A DNA stretch of 64,000 nt from Mesodorylaimus sp. YZB2_4. Taxonomy: Eukaryota; Nematoda; Enoplea; Dorylaimida; Dorylaimidae. The notes under the pieces were generated by a model, which was not told where the DNA came from, did not search any database, and was given only the letters and a program-made list of their open reading frames with translations. The stretch lies in the NCBI GenBank assembly GCA_030248295.1, contig JASANH010001283.1, forward strand, positions 310,001-374,000, in the 5' to 3' direction. The position numbers were made by a program, and so were the translations under genes. Below, in pieces: positions 20,801-38,800 of the stretch (position 1 is its first letter; each line of letters opens with the position of its first letter).

Positions 20801-23169
20801 AAATTTTAGTGGCTGATCCCGCCGATCCAGCAGTCAGATCAGTGGCTCGGTCGATGCTGGGCCGCTAGTGTTTTCGCTGCCCAATTAATGTGCCTTATAG
20901 TGCTCATCATCGGGATGTCAGAGAAAATGCTGAACAATGCCCGACACGACCCTACAGTTGGCCTAGATTTCAATCCCCGATCTGATTTAGCCATTGCTCT
21001 GCAAGAAATGAAATTTGGATGGGGCGCCCCCACCAGCCTGCACTGTTTCTTAGCTGTCACTGCATATCACACCACTCCAAAGCGCACAGGAGAACTAACA
21101 AGCACCTACAGCAGGATTTTGAGACCAATTTGGGAGAAAAGCTGGGATTTTCTCAGTTCTAAAGCTATGCCACAATAGAAGCCGCGGCGGTTCAGTTGGT
21201 TAAGGCCTTGGTCCTTCATTGCTTGGGCCAGCAGCCCTGACTGGGGGGCCGGAGTTCTCTTCCAGCTAGGGACGGCAGTTTAGAGCCCGTCGCTGGCCTT
21301 GCATACCTGGCTCTGGGCGACTCACCTGGTACTGTCGAGCAGCGCCCCCCCCCCCCCCCCAGAGGTAGAGGTTCTCGACCACAAGTCGGGGTCCTTTCCT
21401 TCTCGCCCAGCATCATCCTGGGACGCTGGTGCTGGCACAGGATGCCCTCGTGTGGAGTTGCTCCCAGTAGAGACGCACAGAGGGAAGGTGCCATGAGAGC
21501 TGGTCACCACACGGCTGGCCTGCTACTGGCAAAGACGGGTTGGAAGCCCCTTGGCCCCAGGGCTGCTCGGGGCCTGAACAACAATAAAAAAATTATGCCA
21601 CTAATTACGGTACTTATTTTCTGGAATAAAAAGAAAAAATTTTGTTGCCTATTCAGCTAATGCTGCAGTCTGATCAGTTGGACCGATATATCCAGCCATC
21701 GTTTTGGCGGATCAGTCGATACAAGGAGCAAACCTTTTTTAGGGAATATTTGCTAGAGTGGTGTGGTAAATTGCGTCCATTGCCAGGGGGTCAAAGCGAA
21801 ATTGATAAGAAGTGGACATGGACGGGCGCAGGGTTAAAACTTATTTTTGGTGGGCGTGCTTAATGGATGGCTCCTTTCTGCCATATCTTGCTACAAGAGC
21901 CCAGCATCGATCGATCCGACCCCAGGCCTGGATCGTCCTGATGCCGATCTGATGGTCTGGATCGACCCGACCCCGATCTGATCCAGGGTCTGGATCGACC
22001 CGACCCCGATCTGATCCAGGGTCTGGATCGACCCGACCCCGATCTGATCCAGGGTCTGGATCGACCCGACCCCGATCGACTTCAAAAAAGTGGGGATGGT
22101 GTGTTTGGCGACGAGTCCTCACAAGCCTGCTCTGCTTCCTTCCTGTCACTTTCTGTCAGACCACTCCGAAGGACACAGGAGGGCCCTGCGCGTAAAAATG
22201 GGATTAAATGCTAATTCGAGAGAAAAAACTGGATTTCTCATCATAGTATGCAACACTTTATCGTTTTCCAACAGATCCCAGTTACCGATCCAGCAGTCGA
22301 TCCGGCCGATCCGATCCACCCCTCGGATCAGCGGATCAGTGGATTAGTCGCTGCTGGACCACAGCCTCAAAATTCTTCTAAAATATCAAATTTTGCAATG
22401 TCCAGCATCGCCATCTCCAAACTTTCGAAAAACTTTCGCGCAGTCTTTCGAAAGTTTGGAGATGGCGATGCTGGAAGCTGGTCATTTAAGTCTTTCTGAT
22501 TAGAGTTCTCTGCTGTCTTCCTAATGTTTTCTTAAACTGCAGTCATCTGGGAGTTTTCTGCAGTCATTTAGGACTACTGTAGAAAGCGAGCAGACACAGA
22601 TGACAAAAATTTGCTATTTCTAGTACAAATATCAAGTCACATTGGATGGTACAGTCGCAGCTTATCGCCTAGCTTATCTGCTAGCTGGAAATGGTGTAGT
22701 AATGAAACAAGATTCCAAATTTTACGAGCACTTTTATCGTCAGTTGACACCATGGCGTCATTATGTACCAATCAAAAGAGATTTATCAGATTTGATAGAA
22801 AAAATTGAATGGGCTCAGAAAAATGATGATGAAGTCAAGAAAATATCTAAAAGAGGAAAATCATTCGTGCAAAAATTTTTAAACCCGAAAGAAATCTTTT
22901 GTTATTACGCCAAGGCTATTCAAGTATGTCAATCGTTTTTTGAGGAAAAAAATTAGAACATGGAATCACGAAATTTCTCGTTGTAGGCTTACACAGAGCA
23001 TCTGCTCGATCCTCCACGTGAGCTGCCTGTGGGCAATGGTTTCGAACGGGTTGAACAACCAAAGGAATCTAATTCTTGCCAATGTCAGACTGAAGAAGCA
23101 ATCAAGGAAGAAATTCGAAAAGATGAAAATGGTGATGGAATTAAAAGATTTACCAAAGACGAATTGTAA
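17810..23169 (+). CDS. Protein O-glucosyltransferase 2/3 (KDELC-type), ER-resident
   Basis: Eight exons join in phase: 17810-18009, 18088-18290, 19070-19287, 19354-19431, 19489-19664, 19715-19952, 22624-22923, 22987-23169. The product is 531 residues, near the ~500 of vertebrate KDELC1/2. A signal peptide (about 1-26) is followed by one filamin-type domain (about 33-135, from CKIFGPGIVNSQFHMPVRYF to LAESPYILEG). The CAP10 glycosyltransferase domain follows, with NLGDWPLEKR, MFSWCGSEDSKDIVLPTYEM, FWRGRDSNEERLKLV, DGTVAAYRLAYLLAG and LKQDS-like MKQDSKFYEHFY. The protein ends FTKDEL, an ER-retrieval signal. Family members transfer glucose to serine in EGF-like repeats of Notch- and fibrillin-type proteins in the ER lumen. 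Intron 6 is 2.7 kb and packed with repeats; most others are under 100 nt. POGLUT2 and POGLUT3 cannot be told apart here. Confidence 0.93.
20175..20375 (-). repeat. Dispersed repeat family X, copy 1
   Basis: Marked by AGGTTGACGTCCCAGCCAGG followed by a TATCGATTACTC motif. Related copies lie at 45795-45970 (opposite orientation) and 50225-50385. Located in intron 6 of the POGLUT2/3-like gene. Confidence 0.55.
20625..20780 (+). repeat. ~155-bp repeat R155, copy 1
   Basis: One of three direct copies within a single intron (others 21022-21178 and 22118-22275). Common motifs are GCTGTCACT, GACCAC(C/T)C, AAGGACA(T/C)(G/A)GGAG, GGGAGAAA and TATGC(C/A)ACA. GATC-rich sequence adjoins each copy. Confidence 0.6.
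21022..21178 (+). repeat. ~155-bp repeat R155, copy 2
   Basis: Reads CACCAGCCTGCACTG, TAGCTGTCACTG, AAGCGCACAGGAG and ATTTGGGAGAAAAG, and ends near GCTATGCCACA. Confidence 0.6.
21180..21595 (+). repeat. tRNA-derived SINE-like repeat, family 2, copy 1 (longest)
   Basis: The head GCCGCGGCGGTTCAGTTGGT resembles a tRNA A box. The body contains GGACGGCAGTTTAGAG, CATCCTGGGACGCTGGTGCT and GACGGGTTGGAAGCC, and ends in an A-rich tail (AATAAAAAAATT). A run of 16 C lies inside (21345-21360). Copies also lie at 29402-29645 and 45460-46070. Confidence 0.65.
21955..22078 (+). repeat. 33-bp tandem minisatellite, ~3.75 units
   Basis: Units begin GTCTGGATCGACCCGACCCC and end GATCTGATCCAGG; the copies appear identical. 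Less regular relatives lie at 20515-20580 and 22280-22345. The array is in intron 6 of the POGLUT2/3-like gene. Confidence 0.85.
22118..22275 (+). repeat. ~155-bp repeat R155, copy 3
   Basis: Reads CAAGCCTGCTCTGCTTCC, then CTGTCACTTTC, GAAGGACACAGGAGG, and ends near AGTATGCAACACTTTATC. Confidence 0.6.
22402..22474. repeat. Perfect 29-bp inverted repeat with 15-nt loop
   Basis: The left arm (22402-22430) starts CCAGCATCGCCATCTCCAAA, and the right arm (22446-22474) is its exact reverse complement. It lies about 150 bp before exon 7 of the POGLUT2/3-like gene. Confidence 0.85.
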
Positions 23170-24974
23170 AATGCTAGCACGTTTGAGACATTTTTACTTA
23201 TCACACTGTTTCGCGCCATGCTTTTTTCAGGTTTTTTTGTGAATATTCGCCTTATCTTGTTTTTTTAATTCAACAAAGTTGCTATTCTAAGCCAGGATGC
23301 TGTATGGTGTTCTGTACAGTAATTGTTAGTTTCCAGTCTTTTTGTTTCAGTAAAATTCTTTGGAACAGAAATGAATTAAGACTTTATTGATTTGTAAAAA
23401 AGAATTGTGTCGTAGAAAATTAAAATTATTGATTTGATTAAAAAAATTATTTTAGTCCATTTCAGTTTTGGTACATTTTCTCAAACTTTTTAATCACGAT
23501 AACCCTTGAACCCGGCATAAAACTTGTAGAAAATTTCGAGCTCTATAGAACGATTTAAATATTATAACCAATTATTGATCAGATCCGTAGCTGATAATCG
23601 ATTAAGCAAAAGTCACCAAAAGGGGCGCGGCCATTTAGGGCCGAGGCGTCTGAGCAAGCCATCTTCTTTCATGCAGTCTGCAGTCATGTGTGATCGAGCC
23701 CAAGGGCGAATGGCGTGCTATATGTTACTGTCTAGGTCTCTATTTCCGTCCCCCCCTGTCTCCCCTTACTCTACGTTTGTGTCGTTTGTATTCTGCTGAT
23801 TCCAGACAATTATTCAATCTTATCGTTAACACGTTCATACAAAGCTATTCTAATTTTTAAACGCCCATTTCCTGACTGAGCTGATGGATTGCGACTACAG
23901 GTGACACCATTTCATCGTTGGTCGACGCTAACATGTTCAGCATCTTCTCCGCCATCCTCATGATTGAACAAAATAAGGGACCTGAATTAAGCGGTGAAAA
24001 CACTGGCAGCACTGAAATATTTTCATTTACTTCAAGAAAGGAGAAGCCAAAAGATGAAGAATGTTTTGAAAATGGAATATCGATGTGCCAAACTCTTTTC
24101 TTTTACCTTGCTTCGACTTATTCTTTTCAGAATCAACGAGCTATTCGTCTCGATAAACTTGGAGTTTTCAATTTTTGTAAAGAACTCGGCGAAAAAATTT
24201 TTAATCTTACTTGAGAGACGACACAAACGTTTGAATGCTAGTACAACATACTGCACACTATAAGATCCGAACCGCGACATTGCTATACTTAACGTATTCT
24301 CAGGCTCCCAAACTGGCGATGAAACCGATTCAGCTGGCCTAAAGCAAACGGATTCCTAGCCAACCATAGGCCAGACTTCAATGCTAAGTGGCAATTTTTT
24401 AATTGCTATCGCAAAAAAGTAAATTGGAAGTTATTCCAAAATCGTGTTCCGCATGAAGACACCTCGCCAAGTGAAATCAACCTAAAAAACTTACAATAAG
24501 AAAACGAAATTCGAAACGAACGACTAGTCGTGCATGGAGCTACTAGCTGATCTCAGCATCCATGAAGAACATTGCGATTCTAGCGAGTGGTAGAACACAA
24601 CTCGGCAAATTTCCTCGAAATATCAGCGAAATAGACTCGTTTTCCAAACTCATAGCAGGTAACTGGAGATTAGGGTCGGACGATAATAAGCGGGTCTTGA
24701 CTTAATTAACAATACCGATTGGTCAAACAAAATCCGTGAAGCTCGTGACGGCAATCCAGCGTTCCTCCGTCAATACTCTTTCAACACTGGAAATCCAACT
24801 TTCGGCCTAGTTGGTCATTTCGGTTGGTCAGGCCACACGTGCGATAACACGCAGCCTTGGTCAGCGTGTGAAGTAGTGTGCAGTGAGAGCGAGGGGGATG
24901 ATCTTCCTTCAGGCAAGGAGGGGCTGCACTTTACACTCGACCAAATTTGAGTGAGCTGCTAGTTTTTCTGTTTC

Positions 24975-25050
24975 CGTGGCCCTGATAGCTCAGTGGTACG
25001 ACATCAGGATCGCAAGCGGGAGTTTGCGGGATCGAATCCTGGTGGGCGTG
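24975..25050 (+). repeat. tRNA-like SINE head or tRNA pseudogene
   Basis: TAGCTCAGTGGTACGA is a good A-box match and GGGATCGAATCCTGG a good B-box match. The D-stem and anticodon stem do not pair well, so a working tRNA is unlikely. The sequence beyond resembles a SINE body without a clear end. Confidence 0.5.
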
Positions 25051-25639
25051 GTACATTTGCACTGAGCAGCGTCACTAAAGCTGAGCCCTCCGGGGTGGCT
25101 GGTTTAGGGTTCCAGCCTCAAAGCGATCCCTAAAGCTTCGTGGGTTATCTTACCACGTGTAAGTCTTTTGTTAATTTTTGACCATTATGGATCAAAAATA
25201 TTGGGAAACCGTGGGCATACTGTCAGTTGAAAATTGACGGATTCACTCATTTGAGGATTCTGTCGCAGCAAGTATCCAACTCCTGATGGCTGTACTCTCT
25301 ATTTTGCATTTGGTCATAAATTCTGATGGCGCCAGGTTTACTATACCAAAATCAGGATACGTACAAAGTTTTAAAAATTGTGTGAAGATGACACTTTGAC
25401 AAAGTCAGACAAATATTGACTCGCAAGAAAGATTCTTTGGCTAATATTTTTTAAATTTTTGGCCGAATTCAGAGGCAACAGCTGCCGAACTAAAACGGTA
25501 GTCAAATATTGGATTTGTTGCGACCAGTAAGGAAAAGATGTATAAATGACAAGTTCGAATTCTTCAACCTGCTAATTTGGCTTGTGGTAAAAAATTTCTT
25601 TTATTTATAACTTGGCCCAAGCGGCTAATTAACGAACGC

Positions 25640-25790
25640 ATTGTATGTGTTGCGTACAAGCAAGTTTGCCTATTCGTATATGCGTACACATTCCGCCTGG
25701 TGTACGCATACTGTATACGCATCCAAATTTCAATGCGATGCACAAACTTTGCGTACAGTATGCGTATTTTGTATGCAACCAACCCTACTT
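25640..25790. repeat. Small foldback rich in TACGCAT
   Basis: GTACGCATACTGTATACGCA (from about 25701) is opposed by GCGTACAGTATGCGTAT about 40 bases later, with further TATGCGTAC copies around. Confidence 0.5.
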
Positions 25791-26663
25791 ATTTTGCATC
25801 TGTGCATCGACTTCTTAAGTGACAGAATTACGGCCATATATGGCCGAGTCCGCTTATAATCACAGTCGCGTGGGAAGCGACAAAGTTGCGAAATTATGAA
25901 AAGCCAGAAAACACGCACCTGCACCATCATGGCTGGATTTTCACTACAGTAGCAATTTTCCGGTCATTAACATCGAGCAGCGTTTAAGCTAGCCTGGCCT
26001 GTGGCCTGAAATGGGTTGGGCCCCCACCGCGCCTAGTTATGGGCGATCGTGTTCTAATTCAGCGCATTATGTGTGCCCCTGCACTCTCGATCGAACTGCA
26101 CCCAATTCTTTTCAGTTACACCACTTTTTTTTGAATTCAGCCCTTAGGTCCGATCAGGTAAGGAAAGTGTTCCCGACCTGACTCAAAACCAAAAAACCCA
26201 AACCCAAACCTGAACCGACAAGGATTTTCTCTGACTCCTTTTCGCTTCGCTGTCTTATGCATTACCGCGGTTTTCCATTCCAGTCACGCGGAAGTAGGCC
26301 AGTCTTTTGTTGTCTTTTGTTTAGATTATACAAACACGTGTGGACACAGAGCTCTGTTCGCGGTACAAACGCCTTAAGTATAGCCATGAACCGCGAGCTA
26401 CGCGGACAAACAGGTGATGTTTAAATTGTAAAAAGAAGCAGTGTACCTGCGAATCACGAAGCGTGCGTGGCCTGGGCGGCTAGTCCCGTTTGCATTGGAT
26501 TGTCGCACTGGTCATTCGACACGTTCGGGTCGGTTTCGCTATTTCGCTGCTTCCGTGTTTTTGTCGAAGAATCTTTCATTTCTTTTTGCAAGTTAATTAG
26601 TAAGTTAGAAAACAATAAAATTTTTAAGTCTAGAAATCAAAAATTCTCTTTTTCCATCAAAGA

Positions 26664-32140
<5,477 letters not shown>

Positions 32141-32269
32141 TCGGCTAACGTTAGACGCACTAGATTGCGTGTTGTGTCAGATGGCTCTACGTGACTCGTA
32201 TTAGGTATAACAGTCTGAGTTGACCCAAATGCATTTGACATATTCTGAAAGAAAAATAATTTGCTATGC

Positions 32270-32279
32270 TTTATTTATT
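32270..32279 (-). terminator. Poly(A) signals of the filamin gene (two overlapping AATAAA)
   Basis: TTTATTTATT on the plus strand gives two overlapping AATAAA on the minus strand, about 315 nt past the filamin stop. The PCCB stop (32140) lies only about 130 bp further on, so the convergent 3' UTRs probably meet or overlap. Confidence 0.55.
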
Positions 32280-32592
32280 TTGGTCTGAAACTCATAAAAT
32301 TTTGGCTAAGAAGCACTCGCTGAGAAAAAATTATAAATATGGTATGAAACAATAGACGTAATGCGAGAAAGAGTTATTCTATGATGAGGAATAACATGAA
32401 AAATCCTTGCAATTCTAAGAAAGTGCAAGGTCGTGAGAGAACCTAAAAATATGCTATGAACAATGACCAACACCTCTGCTACTAGAAAATACAGACAACG
32501 CGAGTCTACACAAATATTTCGCAGGCTTCACTAAACGGGACCATAAACAGAGTAGGTGGCACAAAGTTGGTTCAGATTCGTGTCAGAGGTGT

Positions 32593-32856
32593 TTAGAATC
32601 CGTTTTGATGACGCGGGGAGCCGCCAGCGTAGACGGGAAATGGTGGGACGCCGCCGTAAGTCAGCGCCCTGGGTGGGGGTCTGTAACCGACTGGGGACGG
32701 TGGCATCATGATGGCCGGTGGTGGCCCACCAGCGCCGGGACTGGGTAACATGAATCCGGCTGGCGGGGGCCCGACCCAACCCGGTGGCAAAAATGGCAAT
32801 GGGGGCGAAGGAGTGACTGGCTGGCCTGATAAGAAACGTTCGAGTTCCTGTTGGGT
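32593..32856 (-). other. Proline-rich C-terminal tail of filamin
   Basis: After the last repeat (HVPGSPFLVMIFD) come TQQELERFLSG and about 75 residues rich in Pro, Gly and Met, such as SPPLPFLPPGWVGPPPAGF and GGPPPAIMMPPSP, ending RHQNGF. Vertebrate filamins stop right after the dimerising repeat 24, so this tail is an addition. Its short proline runs could bind SH3, WW or EVH1 domains, but that is inference. Confidence 0.85.
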
Positions 32857-35800
32857 ATCGAATATCATGACCAAGAAGGGCGATCCAGGCACGTGCTCGC
32901 CGGCCCATTTCACTTCGATTTGATAATCGCCTGGTTCTTTCGGTTCGTATTTACAACGAATGAGGCGATCATATTTGCTTTCGCGGATCATCTCGACGTT
33001 GAAGGCCGCTGAAAATTTAGTGAGGTAAGATAGTGAGAAATGAATGCGAATAACTGTGGGGAACGCATACATGTAACCATAGTATAAATGTGGGTATTTA
33101 TAAATATATATATATAATCATGGACACATATCGCTCAGTATATCTGTATATAACTATTTATCATGTACACATACTGTGTGCATAACGATATATACAGGAT
33201 ATATGTATGGCTATGTACACATATCGGTATACATATGTATACAGTATATAGTGATATACAGTATCTGCATTTGCAAATATATATAGCTGTACATATATAT
33301 ATATACTATGGGTATGTACATACACATATTGGTATGTAGTTATATATCAGCATGTACCCATACTTTATATGCGGGATATATATGTATATGTGGTATACAT
33401 ACAAAAGGTACGTGTATCTATAATTACATACACATACATGTGCATGTATGCAATATACATGCGTGCATATGTTAAAGTTATTACCTACATAATCCTGGGT
33501 CTACGTACGCTGCGGCGCACCACGCGTTGGCGCCACATAATCTGACGTCAATTTCCTGGCTCCGGCCATTTGTGCGCGGTCTTGTTGAGTCCCACAGTGC
33601 AGCTCAACACAATTGCGCGTCTCAGTTGCAGCCATTGGGGCGGTGTGCAATCGGCGCGGCTAACTTCGAGAGGTTTGGAAATACACAAACTTTGCAAGGT
33701 GCAGTATGGTAGATTCGGGGACGTAGAATAGAAACTCAGAGATACGAACATAGGGCCCAGCAACAGAAAATAAGTATGCTCAGGTTTCATGTCCGTAGCT
33801 TTGATCTTAAAGTCATTAGGGTATGGTGGCGTAAATTATTATTATCTGAATGACATCTAGCGTTGCTGATCGTAACCGAAGCGTGATCGCCATCGCCTGT
33901 ATACTAAGAGTTCGACTGACCAAAACATTCATGTCCTATACAGTCAGCGCCGACGGCAAGAGGCCAGTGGCGACCTCTTTTTTTCCCATCATTTTTTAGT
34001 CAGGCTATTACCTTGTACGTCGCGTCATTAATCAGTACATGTGTCAAGCTTATGTGCATGTGCACACATCATGTGTCTATGTTTTCTTTAGCTTGTCCAC
34101 GAGTACAGGTACAGAATAAGGGGTATGATCAGCCTTGCTCGTGTATTTCCAAACCTCTCAGAAAGTAAGGCACACTGGCTGTAATGTACATCGCCCTACT
34201 AGCTGCAGCTACAACCACTGACGCTCAAGTGTGTTGGTTGCAGCGCAGCAACAAGGCCCCGCACAAATGGGTGAGGTCAGAAATTTGACATCAGATTATG
34301 TGGCGCCAGAACGTGGTGCGCCGCAGCGTTTTAAGCCTAATTATGTAGATAGATTTGTTTTACGTAACCTGAAACAGGGTGTCCGCTACCTGACCCCTAC
34401 CCTATCCAAGCAGGCGCAGTTTATTAAGGAAAGTGCACATTTTAGCAAAAGGAACATGTTAACAGACTGGCTTACGATAAGACTTACCCCCCCCCCCCCC
34501 CCCAATAAAGCTTGAGCTTGCAGTAAGCCCAGGACACTCGACACTCTGTCCGACCTCCAGTGGCCACACATGGCAGAAAAAAGACCCATTACAACCTACC
34601 TATGTATGGACTCTGCAACTTCTTTCTCTGGTTGAGGGGTAGGGTCGAAAACTGGGACCAGTGGGTGGATGCCATCTTATCGTTCTTTTAAGCGGTCTGG
34701 TCCCGCCTCACTGTACATGGAGGTATGGATATATTGGTACATATCATACCAATATAATATATACAAAAAACTATATGTATATCAGTATGTACCTATTCGT
34801 ACACTATATACATCAGTGGAATGAACATGTCATATTTACTGTCATGCGGATAACGCATGGACAGCACTACGATGTGCATGCACGCTTATGCATAGCAATG
34901 TGTCCTGTATTGTAAAGGCTTTGGTTGAAGATGAGTAATTATTCGAGCATTGGCCGTTGAGTATATCATAATTATTATAAACGCTGTTGACTGCCTGCAC
35001 ATACCTTTCGGTCCTCTAACTCTGACTGTCAGCTGTCCAGCTCCGGCTCCTTGCGTATCAACTGAGAAATCGCTCTTGAACTTGGATAAGATACCATGTT
35101 CGACGCCGGGACCATAAACGCGCACCTTGCTGGGATCAGGGGGACTACTGACACTGAGCGCGAATGGGCTGCCTGAAAATCAGACACAGTGCAGGGTGGA
35201 CCCAGCCTCTGCATAATGGTCAGTATGTACCAGGCACATGTTGGCCATCGTACTTGACATGCAAGTTATGTCTGCCCGGTTCAAGTGGTCTAAAGTGCAA
35301 TGTGTAAGTTCCATCCCGCCGTCCATACAATTCACAATAAGCCAATTTGTTAGGGCCAACGCACTGCGCTGTTAGTTCACCTAAGATTAACCAAGAGAAC
35401 AGTCGATTGCCAGTTAGCACATTGGCCAAGCTAAGCATTTGCAGTACCCGGTCCAGCTAATCGGGCATCGATGCTAGCTTGTATTTCTTGACCAACCACC
35501 GCACCACCGCTACGAAACGTATCTGTGTTCACAATGACACTGGACGGGTTTGAACCTAGCCGATGGAAGAAGCAACGAAAACAGCATGAGCGTTGAGTAT
35601 GCTTTGTGACCAGGTAGCACTAGAAGTCTGGCTACTGGGTGACATTGATCCCTCTACCGGACAAAACGCTATCTGTTTTGAGTGTATACCTGTTAGCCGT
35701 GTCTAAATAGACCCAAGCAGTAGGCATAATTGTGGTAACATTCCAATGTGTGATTGACTGACGTCGGTCATCTCACACCAGACAACGATTTGGCCCACAC

Positions 35801-38800
35801 GGCTAACAGGAAAACACCCAGCAAACAGCATTTTGCTGCCCCTGCCACCAATCGTGTCCACCAGCACCGCACAAGGACAGGACAAAGGATGCCCACCGCC
35901 AACTATGTCTCTGCCTTACCTCTGCCCTCTCTTCCAATCGATGGCGACTCTGTGCCATCCTTTGTGTGCCGTTTAGTGCTCTCCTTGGTCGACCTGGACG
36001 TCTCGGCCAGCAACACACCCTCCCCACCTCGTTCAGCCCAGTAGACGGCTGGGCACGAGGGCACTGGCACATCTGACCAGTACAGGTAAACCAAGTGCTC
36101 CCCTGCAACATGATGGATATGCTTCAAGGTTTTGTCACTCCGAATGTTCACATACCTTCTTGGGTCGGTGTAAATGACAGTTTATGTTGACCAGACGCTG
36201 TGTCGTCCAGCTTGGTCGGCAATTTTCCGCTGGGACCTCGCACCTCTGCGCGTAATTTTCCTGGCCCCGCAGCTGATGTATCGATTTTGACTTCCTTCTG
36301 GACACCCACACGAATAGGTACGCCCTCGGGACGATCAGTGGATGCACCAGCGATCAGGATCTTACTCGGATTCACCACCGAAACTGTGAACGGACTTCCT
36401 GGAAGAAAAAGCTTGACAGAAGTTGAGGAAAACCAAGTTGGATCAAACTAACCAGCCAAAGACTTGTTGTTCCACATGAGTGTGACAGTGTACTGTCCAG
36501 GCTCGATGGGCGTGTAAACTGTTTCGTAGAGTCCATCACCCTTTTTGCGCACTGAGTGCTTAGCTCGTTGTCCAGTGTGATCAGTCACGTCAACTTTCAA
36601 TTCTCCTTTCAATTTTTTCACATCAACCACGAAAGAGGCCTGTTCATTGACGATGGCACGCGACAAACCGTCCCCGTACGCGCTCGGCATGCCAGGCTCG
36701 TCGGCGTTAAACAGCACGGCGAAGGGGCTGTCTGGAAAAGCAGAAGCTGGGGATGATTGTGGTGGCATGATGGAAATGTCAGATTTTCATACTTGCTACA
36801 TCATAGCCGCCGTACGTAACCGAGACCTGGTGTTGGCCGTGCGTAGTCGGCGTGAAGCGGATTTCATCCTCGTTGTGCGACACGGGCACAACTTCCACTG
36901 GCAATAGCTTGCCGTTCGGATCGCTCACTTGAACGGCCAGGGCCGCGTTGCCTGCATTCTTCCTGTGCACTGGAAACGGAAATACGATGGTCAGCGCCCA
37001 GCACAAGGTCATATCCTACAGAGGGTACGTGATTGTTGCATGCTCTAGGTCCTGTGTGACCACCCGGGTGGGGCATACTGTAGATACTGCGGCGGGAGTT
37101 ACAGTTACAGTATGTCTGCGGGTGGGTAAAGGTAGGGGCTAATATCCGTGCATAACCCCACATAACCACCAGAGTGACTGACTGACCCCGTAACCACCCT
37201 GACTTTATTTCTTCTTCTGGTACCAGTGTTAGCACCATGGATTCTGACAGCCCAGAATTTGGAGTTTTTGGGCCAGGGGCAAATAATAATCTCTATGCCG
37301 GCACAGTCTGGAATGGCGCAATCAGGGACGGCGCAACTGGGGCATCCCACTGCAGTATGGCATCCCGGGCTCCCACGGCCTTATACCCAGCAGTCCTGAT
37401 ATGATAAGCTTGGGTGTAAGGCGAGCAACGCACACATGGCAGCTTTCCTTTAGGGAGAACCACGTGAAGTGGGCTCATAGAGGTGGCGGCATTGTTATTC
37501 GTTTCAAGCACTTACACAGGGTTGCAGGAGAGAGATGGCGAGTGCTATAAACCTTGCGATCTCATGCCCCCTCCTACAAGCAGGTCATGGAAACCTAGCC
37601 TTTCACACTCACATACCTCGTATAGCAGTCTGCTGGTTAGTAGCTTGTCCATGCAAGTCTGTGTGGACAGCGACGCGGGCTGGATCGAAAACGTCGCACG
37701 TATATGGGCTGCCGCTGATTGGGTGATCCCCGAATGTGATGTCGATTCGATGAGTCCCTGAAACAAAGAATATTTGAATCAACCAATTTTTACCCAAATG
37801 CTCCCTTCTAAAAATTCTGTGGTAAATGTGGCATGTCTGTATATTCATAGGGAGCACCAAAACTGGACTGGCCACTTCGAGGTTAGGGTAACCATGATAT
37901 AGTACTGTATGAGGCGCAGACGTAACATAAGACAGCTAGCATTCAAACCTTTCATTGTGTGCTAAAACCTAAAGTTTTATCTGAAATCGCCAGCGACAGG
38001 GGCAACTCGCAATCAGACCTACAGGATCGTTTGCAGGCTGTTGCAACTGGCTCTCATGATTTTCTCAGGCGATACTCCCCTTCAAGGAGCTTTAGGAAAG
38101 AGGAGCATTGGCCCCTTTAAATTGGGAATTATCGATTTCCCGACATTTACCAAGCTCGGCATGCGCAAGAGAGAGTGCGGCAAGGAAAGTCTTGCAACTA
38201 TCTGCGGCTTAGGAACATCAACCCGAGGGGCTGATGCTGCAAAGCCTGCTCTCCTACTCGCCATGGTCTACTGTACAAGGCGCCAGGGCTACACGACACT
38301 GCCAGTCTAGCATTCCGACATGGTCCATGGCTGAAATCCTGACGGGTGGTGCTGGCTATATTTAGAAGCTCGATTGCCAGACATTCAACATCACATGACC
38401 CCCCCCCCCCCCCCCAAATGACGTCCTAGGGACGGTTGACTAAACCACATGGGCAGCTCAGAAGAGACCACACGGGTAGTGAAATGAAAACATAAATGCT
38501 TGATGTTGAATAAGACTCACTAACTTACCAACACTGTTCGGCGTATATTCGACTCGGAAATTACCATCTTTTTGTTGGAAGCACTTGACTGGCACTGCCC
38601 CACCGTCCGGTGCTGAAATACACAAACACTCAAAGTACTGTCATAGTCAAGACTAGAACTACGAAGCACAGCTGTGTTTTAAGCGACAGCAAAGAAAGCA
38701 AGGCCGAAACGTGAATAAGGACAGGACAAACAATGACTACGACACCTGACACAACCACGTCCAATTCCCCACGACCCGCCCCCGCCAGAAAGACTGTAAA

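Larger units (their letters stand above)
23170..26663. other. Intergenic, no gene supported
   Basis: Separates the POGLUT2/3-like gene from PCCB. Open frames at 23.9-24.3 kb are short and unconvincing. It holds a tRNA-like SINE head near 24975-25050 and a TACGCAT-rich foldback near 25640-25790. Confidence 0.45.

Noticed and set aside
21442-22149. Several open frames with repeated residues (GVGSIQTLDQI type).
   Set aside because: They are translations of the 33-bp minisatellite and of SINE-like sequence inside an intron.
23918-24263. Pair of plus-strand frames after the POGLUT2/3-like stop codon.
   Set aside because: No start, splice or family evidence; the POGLUT2/3-like gene already ends with its KDEL signal.
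24975-25050. tRNA gene.
   Set aside because: A and B boxes are good, but the D and anticodon stems do not pair; more likely a SINE head.
37293-37511. Minus-strand frame with a filamin-like phrase (LHVVLPKGKLPCV), a possible extra exon between 37617 and 36969.
   Set aside because: Joining the flanking exons directly gives a complete repeat 18 in phase. The candidate has no suitable donor and would duplicate strands already present.
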